A DNA stretch of 64,000 nt from CAITWF01 sp038231575 (GTDB lineage: Bacteria > Verrucomicrobiota > Verrucomicrobiia > Opitutales > Opitutaceae). The notes beneath the pieces are model-generated. The model was not told the origin of the DNA. It saw only the letters and a program-made list of their open reading frames with translations, and did not search any database. A program made the translations under genes and the position numbers. Below are positions 60,086-64,000 of this stretch, in pieces. Where the stretch lies: contig JBBRLB010000009.1 in assembly GCA_038231575.1 (NCBI GenBank), positions 10,288 to 74,287 of the forward strand. Reading direction: 5' to 3'. Numbering within the stretch: the stretch's first letter is position 1; each line of letters begins with the position of its first letter.

Positions 60086-61318
60086 TTGTCCCGAGCTTCG
60101 CACACGATCGGATACCCTCACGCTCTTGTCATCACCCTAGGCGACTTGGGCCGGAGCCCGCGCATGGCGAATCACGCCCGAGCACTGCGGGCCCGTGGCT
60201 GGTCCGTGACGATCGCCGGCTATGGAGAGAATCCGCTTCCGCCCGACCTCGTGACGGATCCGGGCGTGCGCGTGGTGGAACTCGACGCGGACGGCGGGCA
60301 ATACTGGCGCGTGCTCTGGCGGCTCGTCGTCGAGTTGCGACGCGAACAGTGGACGGCGATCCTCGTGCAGAATCCACCTGGATTCCCCGCACTGTTTATT
60401 CTTTGGCTGGCGGGACCGCGGGGCGCGCGACGAATTCTGGACTGGCACAACACCGGGAGTTCGTTGCTGGCGCTGCGTCGCACGCGTCGACGTCACGCCG
60501 CCGGACTCTATGGTTGGTTTGAGCGCCGGTTCGCGCGGATCGCCGATGAGCACTGGGCCGTCTCCGCTGCGCTCGCGCAAAAACTCACCGATCTTCGGGC
60601 GGTCGTCGTGCATGACCGGCCCTCACAGATTTTTCGGGCGGCCGCGGTTTCGGTTCACGACTATTCTTCTCTCCTGGCGAACGGAGGGCCGACAGCAGAT
60701 CGCCTGGCGTGGTGGCGTCGAGTGCTGCCCGACAAAGCTCCGCCGTCGGCACCCTGTTGGGTGGCGGCACCCTCGAGCTGGGGACCCGACGAAGATTGCG
60801 ACGCGATGCTGCGGGTCGCCGAGGCGTGGCGAAAAAATTCCGCCGGCTGGGGCGATGCGCCGCGCGTCGCGATCATCGCGACCGGTCGCGGAGCAATGCA
60901 GGCGGAATTCGCCCGCGCCGCGGAGAAGTTGTGTGCCGGCCCGGTCACGATCCACACGGCATGGGTGCCCCCCGCCGAATACCCCGCACTATTATCCAAA
61001 GTTGATGCCGGCCTCTGCCTGCATCGCTCATCTTCGCGGGTGGATTTGCCGATGAAGCTCGCTGATTTTCGAGGCGCCAGCCGAAAAGCGCTGGTGCTGG
61101 ACTACGGACCCGTGCTGCACGAAGTGTTTCGGCCGGGAGTTGACGGCTGGACTTTTCTGAACGACGACGAACTCGCCGCCGGCTTGAGAAAGCTGGCCCT
61201 GATGACGGCGGCGGACCGAGCCGCAACCGCCGATGCGACCGACACGTGGGAAGCGGAGTGGGATCGAAAGCTTGGCCCGTGGGCGGCGGCACTCGAAGGG
61301 GCAAGGAACCAAGCGTGA
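60086..61318 (+). CDS. Alg1-like glycosyltransferase (beta-1,4-mannosyltransferase type)
   Basis: 410 residues from TTG at 60086; the start is uncertain, as no ATG or Shine-Dalgarno sequence lies closer. The N-terminus HALVITLGDLGRSPRMANHA is the hallmark of ALG1 proteins; VQNPPGFPALFILWL, ILDWHNTGSSLLALR and VSAALAQKL, then WGPDEDCDAMLRV and a C-terminal VDLPMKLADFRGA complete the match. Eukaryotic ALG1 transfers the first mannose to GlcNAc2-PP-dolichol. Here a lipid-linked-oligosaccharide substrate is inferred from context. It ends with a GTGA overlap to the Alg2-like gene. Confidence 0.8.
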   Translation: MSRASHTIGYPHALVITLGDLGRSPRMANHARALRARGWSVTIAGYGENPLPPDLVTDPGVRVVELDADGGQYWRVLWRLVVELRREQWTAILVQNPPGFPALFILWLAGPRGARRILDWHNTGSSLLALRRTRRRHAAGLYGWFERRFARIADEHWAVSAALAQKLTDLRAVVVHDRPSQIFRAAAVSVHDYSSLLANGGPTADRLAWWRRVLPDKAPPSAPCWVAAPSSWGPDEDCDAMLRVAEAWRKNSAGWGDAPRVAIIATGRGAMQAEFARAAEKLCAGPVTIHTAWVPPAEYPALLSKVDAGLCLHRSSSRVDLPMKLADFRGASRKALVLDYGPVLHEVFRPGVDGWTFLNDDELAAGLRKLALMTAADRAATADATDTWEAEWDRKLGPWAAALEGARNQA

Positions 61319-62535
61319 ATCCGAAGCGGCACGCCATCTTTGTGCGGCCGCGCCTCGACGTGAGCGGAGCCGATCGTTGGGCGGTCGATGCGGCGATGGC
61401 GTTGCAAGATCACGGCTGGCGCGCGGAATTCGCCGTTAATTTTTTCAACCCGAAGTGGACGCAGCCCGAAGTCTCGAGCGGACATGTCGGCGTGACCGCC
61501 TTCGGCGGCGTCCCGCCGTGGTGCGCCGGTGGCCGCTTGCGCGCGTTGTCCGCCATCACCAGCCAATGGCTCCTGCTGCGTCGACTCCGTCGCCGCGGCG
61601 TGGCGCCGGATTTGTTCGTCTGCGATATCCTGCCGCACGTTGCGACGACGATCCGGCGTTGGTTTCCAGAGTCAGCGATTTTGATTTATTGCCACTACCC
61701 CGATCGCTTGGCGGTCGCGGCGCGCGGTCCCTACGCGATCTACCGGGCCGCGATCGGCCGACAGGAAGACCGTGGCATGATGGCCGCGCATCACGTCGTA
61801 GCGAACTCGAGCTACACTGCCAACGCGGTGCGCCAGACGTTTCCATTCTTGCCGGCGGAGCGGCTCGCGATTGTGCGGCCCGGAGTGCGGCTGCCGCTTG
61901 CGCCAGTCGGAGGTGAATCTTCCCGCGAAGCGGCGGCACCGAAACGCACGCTGCTGTCGCTCGCCCGCTTCGACCCGCTCAAGGGGCTGCCGTTGGCGAT
62001 CGACGCGTTTGCGGAATTTCGGACACGGATTGACGCGTCCGAATTTGCCCGGTGGCGGCTGGTGCTGGCCGGCGGCTACGACCGAGGGTTGCCTGAAGTG
62101 CGCGCGTTGGCGGAGCAGTTGCGCGCGCAAGCCACGGCCCGAGGCCTGGCCGACCAAGTTGAGCTGCGGTTCGACCCGTCACCCGAGGCGCTGGAAAAAA
62201 TTTGGCGGGGAACCTTCGCGTTGGTTCACTGCGCGCCGGCGGAGCACTTCGGCATCGTCGTGATCGAGGCGATGGCGCGCCGCGTGCCGGTGCTGGCGGT
62301 CAATCACGCCGGGCCGAGAGAATCGGTGGTTGACGGAATCACCGGGGCGCTGCGCGCGCCGCGCGCGAACGATTTTGCTGAGGTGCTCGCCGAATGGTCG
62401 CGCGCGCCGTCGCATGCCGCAGCACTGGGCGCCGCCGGCCGCGCGCGGGCCGAGGCCGAATTCAGCATCGAAAAATTTTCCGCCGCGTTCGCCGCTCAAG
62501 CGGAATTGGCGTTGGCGCGCAGTCGAACGACGTAG
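61315..62535 (+). CDS. Alg2-like GT4 glycosyltransferase
   Basis: 406 residues from GTG at 61315, overlapping the Alg1-like stop. Features resembling ALG2: LDVSGADRWAVDAAMALQDH at the N-terminus, LIYCHYPDRLAV, VANSSYTANAVRQTFP, LLSLARFDPLKGLPLAIDAF, and the GT4 donor motif HCAPAEHFGIVVIEAM, followed by VLAVNHAGPRESVVDG. ALG2 adds the next two mannoses in the eukaryotic pathway. Linkage and donor (GDP-mannose or another) are not determinable. Coupled translation with the Alg1-like gene supports one pathway. Confidence 0.85.
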   Translation: MNPKRHAIFVRPRLDVSGADRWAVDAAMALQDHGWRAEFAVNFFNPKWTQPEVSSGHVGVTAFGGVPPWCAGGRLRALSAITSQWLLLRRLRRRGVAPDLFVCDILPHVATTIRRWFPESAILIYCHYPDRLAVAARGPYAIYRAAIGRQEDRGMMAAHHVVANSSYTANAVRQTFPFLPAERLAIVRPGVRLPLAPVGGESSREAAAPKRTLLSLARFDPLKGLPLAIDAFAEFRTRIDASEFARWRLVLAGGYDRGLPEVRALAEQLRAQATARGLADQVELRFDPSPEALEKIWRGTFALVHCAPAEHFGIVVIEAMARRVPVLAVNHAGPRESVVDGITGALRAPRANDFAEVLAEWSRAPSHAAALGAAGRARAEAEFSIEKFSAAFAAQAELALARSRTT

Positions 62536-62621
62536 CAGATTGTTTCCGCACACCACTTGGACGCCGAACCATGCCGGGCGACCCGACAACAAAGAGCGAC
62601 GCCGCCACCCGCGCGACAAAG

Positions 62622-63608
62622 ATGCCCACCAACCCGGCGGTGAGCGTTATCATGCCGTGTTGGAATCGCGAGCGCTTCGTCGCTGACGCGATTCGCAGCG
62701 TCCTCGCTCAGACCTTCGCCGATTTTGAACTCATCGTCGTCGATGATGGCTCGACCGACGGTTCGCGTGAAGTCGTCGCGTCTTTCCGTGATTCGCGGCT
62801 TCGCTGCCTGCACCGCGAGCACCGTGGCATCAGCGCGACGATGAACGCGGGACTGGCTGCCGCCAAAGGCCGCTACCTCGCTCGTCTCGACAGCGACGAT
62901 ATGTGGCTGCCCGAAATGCTGGCGACGCAGGTCGCCGTGCTCGAGGCGCAACCGCAGGTCGGTCTGGTTTATTCCCGCGCCGAATGCACGGACTCGGATT
63001 GGAAACGCCTCGAGATGACCTGGGGCTACCCGCTGCGTTTTCCGGGTGAAACGTTTCGCTCGATGGTTTACAACGATTGCACCTGCAACATCACCGTCGT
63101 CTGCCGCCGCGAGTGTTTCGAAAAAGTCGGCAACTACGACGAGTCGCTCGCGACCAGTGAGGACCTCGACCTGTGGCTGCGCGTGGCGCGACACTATCCG
63201 TTTGAGTTTACCGACCGCGTGTTGGCTCGGGTGCGATTGCACGGCGGCAGCATCACCGGCGGGATTTCGGCGAGTCGCGACGAACAGATGGAACGACGCG
63301 GCCTGGTCTTCGACAAGCTCTTCGCCACGCCCGGACTGCCTCCCGAAATCGTCGCGATGAGAGGGCTCGTCTATAGCAATCTGCACACGTCAAACGGGCT
63401 GCTCTGGCTGGGGCACGGCAAGACCCGCAAGGCGCTGCACGCCTTCCGGCGCGCGGTCGCGGTCAGTTCTACGCCGGGATACGCGCTGCTGCGCATCCTG
63501 TGGTCGGGTTTTAAATGGCATGTGCTGCCACGATTGCCAGGGGGGCGTCGCGCAGCTGCTTCGATGGAGAAGTTTGCCCAACACGTCCGGAAAAAAAACG
63601 CGGGCTAG
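62622..63608 (+). CDS. GT2-family glycosyltransferase
   Basis: 328 residues from ATG at 62622 (an upstream ATG at 62571 is possible). VSVIMPCWNRERFVADAIRS, LIVVDDGSTDGS and ARLDSDDMWL are the GT-A fold and DxD metal motif; EDLDLWLRVA is the acceptor-side motif. It probably adds a sugar to the lipid-linked glycan after the Alg1/Alg2-like steps. A bit like WcaA/WbbL-type transferases. The C-terminus has no membrane helix, so it acts at the cytoplasmic face. Last plus-strand gene before the edge region. Confidence 0.88.
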   Translation: MPTNPAVSVIMPCWNRERFVADAIRSVLAQTFADFELIVVDDGSTDGSREVVASFRDSRLRCLHREHRGISATMNAGLAAAKGRYLARLDSDDMWLPEMLATQVAVLEAQPQVGLVYSRAECTDSDWKRLEMTWGYPLRFPGETFRSMVYNDCTCNITVVCRRECFEKVGNYDESLATSEDLDLWLRVARHYPFEFTDRVLARVRLHGGSITGGISASRDEQMERRGLVFDKLFATPGLPPEIVAMRGLVYSNLHTSNGLLWLGHGKTRKALHAFRRAVAVSSTPGYALLRILWSGFKWHVLPRLPGGRRAAASMEKFAQHVRKKNAG

Positions 63609-63635
63609 TTTCGCGTTCCGCAATCCGTTGCCGCG

Positions 63636-63869
63636 TCATCCGCGCGTGATGATCCCTCTCAGCAATTGTTTCCCTCCGTGCGGGGCCATGCCGCGGACGA
63701 GATCGCGGAGCGTGGGATAACCGTGTTTTTGGGCGACCATCGTCAACGCCTTGAGGGCAGCTCCGTAGCCCCGGTCGCCTTCCCCGCGCTCTTGCCGGTC
63801 GCTCGGAAAAGTGATCGCAGCGTCGAGCGGAAAATGCGCGTTGTATTCGACCAAAAAAACTAGTATCAT
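63636..63869 (-). CDS. Small hypothetical protein
   Basis: 77 residues from ATG at 63869. The N-terminus MILVFLVEYNAHFPLDAAIT is moderately hydrophobic; the rest (LKALTMVAQKHGYPTLRDLV, ending LLRGIITRG) is helix-forming. I do not recognise it. It faces the GT2 gene and overlaps nothing. It lies next to an IS630-like element, so it may be a remnant or spurious. Confidence 0.3.
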   Translation of the reverse strand: MILVFLVEYNAHFPLDAAITFPSDRQERGEGDRGYGAALKALTMVAQKHGYPTLRDLVRGMAPHGGKQLLRGIITRG

Positions 63870-63923
63870 GTAACACGATGTATTTCGTATTGAATCCTGG
63901 CGCGCCCGAGAATTTACTGGGGC

Positions 63924-64000
63924 ATGGCCAACCGATACAAAGTCACGCTGACGCAGAAGGAACGCGAGCAACTCACGGAGTTGACCCGCAGCGGTAAGTC
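63924..64000 (+). mobile_element. Start of an IS630-family transposase (cut by window end)
   Basis: ATG at 63924 opens a frame reading MANRYKVTLTQKEREQLTEL, then TRSGK, to the window end. This matches the usual N-terminal helix-turn-helix start of IS630/Tc1-type transposases. Only 25 codons are visible. An IS here would mark the right border of the glycosylation cluster. Confidence 0.65.

Noticed and set aside
1..64000. tRNA or rRNA genes
   Set aside because: No stretch with clear cloverleaf or rRNA consensus was recognised by eye; a dedicated search could still find one.

Overview
The window is GC-rich bacterial DNA whose gene style (large TonB-dependent receptors with an L-x-P-F-x-V motif after the signal peptide, Ig-repeat secreted proteins, DUF4038 and GH105-type hydrolases, frequent ATGA/GTGA stop-start overlaps, weak Shine-Dalgarno sequences) points to a Verrucomicrobiota bacterium, most likely an Opitutaceae relative. 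That placement is inference; there is no rRNA or ribosomal gene here to confirm it. No tRNA, rRNA or CRISPR array was recognised.

Bases 1-51,900 are one long carbohydrate-utilisation region. (a) 1-9,189, minus strand: a catabolic operon running GHMP kinase, cyclase, pentose-phosphate-epimerase-like protein, 2-hydroxyacid dehydrogenase, zinc dehydrogenase, SDR, secreted DUF4038 hydrolase, aldo/keto reductase and a GH38 alpha-mannosidase cut by the window edge. (b) 9,387-14,780, minus strand: a CUT1-type sugar ABC importer with two permeases and two tandem solute-binding proteins; its likely ATPase lies 21 kb away at 35,514. (c) 14,970-28,378, plus strand: a TonB receptor, an Ig-repeat secreted protein, a tandem pair of unrecognised proteins, an epimerase, a D-apionate-lactonase-like protein, an amidohydrolase, an aldo/keto reductase, a DUF5060-DUF4038 protein and a mannonate-dehydratase-like enolase-superfamily protein. 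(d) 28,411-36,632, plus strand: a DeoR-family repressor followed by an operon with a full-length D-apionate-lactonase-like protein, a PanE-like reductase, an MBL hydrolase, a FAH-family protein, a VOC protein, a DUF1537 four-carbon-acid kinase and the ABC ATPase. (e) 36,733-50,769, minus strand: a second polysaccharide locus with two TonB receptors, a beta-propeller protein, an amidohydrolase, a Rieske protein, an MFS transporter, a GH39/clan-A-type hydrolase and a GH105-type hydrolase, opposite a divergent AraC regulator.

The same AAAACGAAAG-type element lies upstream of blocks (a), (b/c) and (d) and at the start of the DeoR gene. The working model is one DeoR regulon that takes up plant cell-wall oligosaccharides and degrades sugar acids. 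Apiose or apionate from rhamnogalacturonan II is an attractive but unproven substrate.

Bases 51,928-52,772 are a scar: a broken GNAT acetyltransferase gene, two IS3-like end sequences and a truncated transposase reading frame. Beyond it, 52,773-63,608 holds a compact glycosylation cluster: an FkbM-domain protein, an ABC flippase-type exporter, an STT3/PglB-type oligosaccharyltransferase and a MurG/Alg13-14-like transferase on the minus strand, and Alg1-like, Alg2-like and GT2 glycosyltransferases on the plus strand. This looks like a bacterial N-glycosylation pathway of eukaryote/archaeal flavour and is the most interesting feature of the window. An IS630-type transposase gene begins at the right edge.
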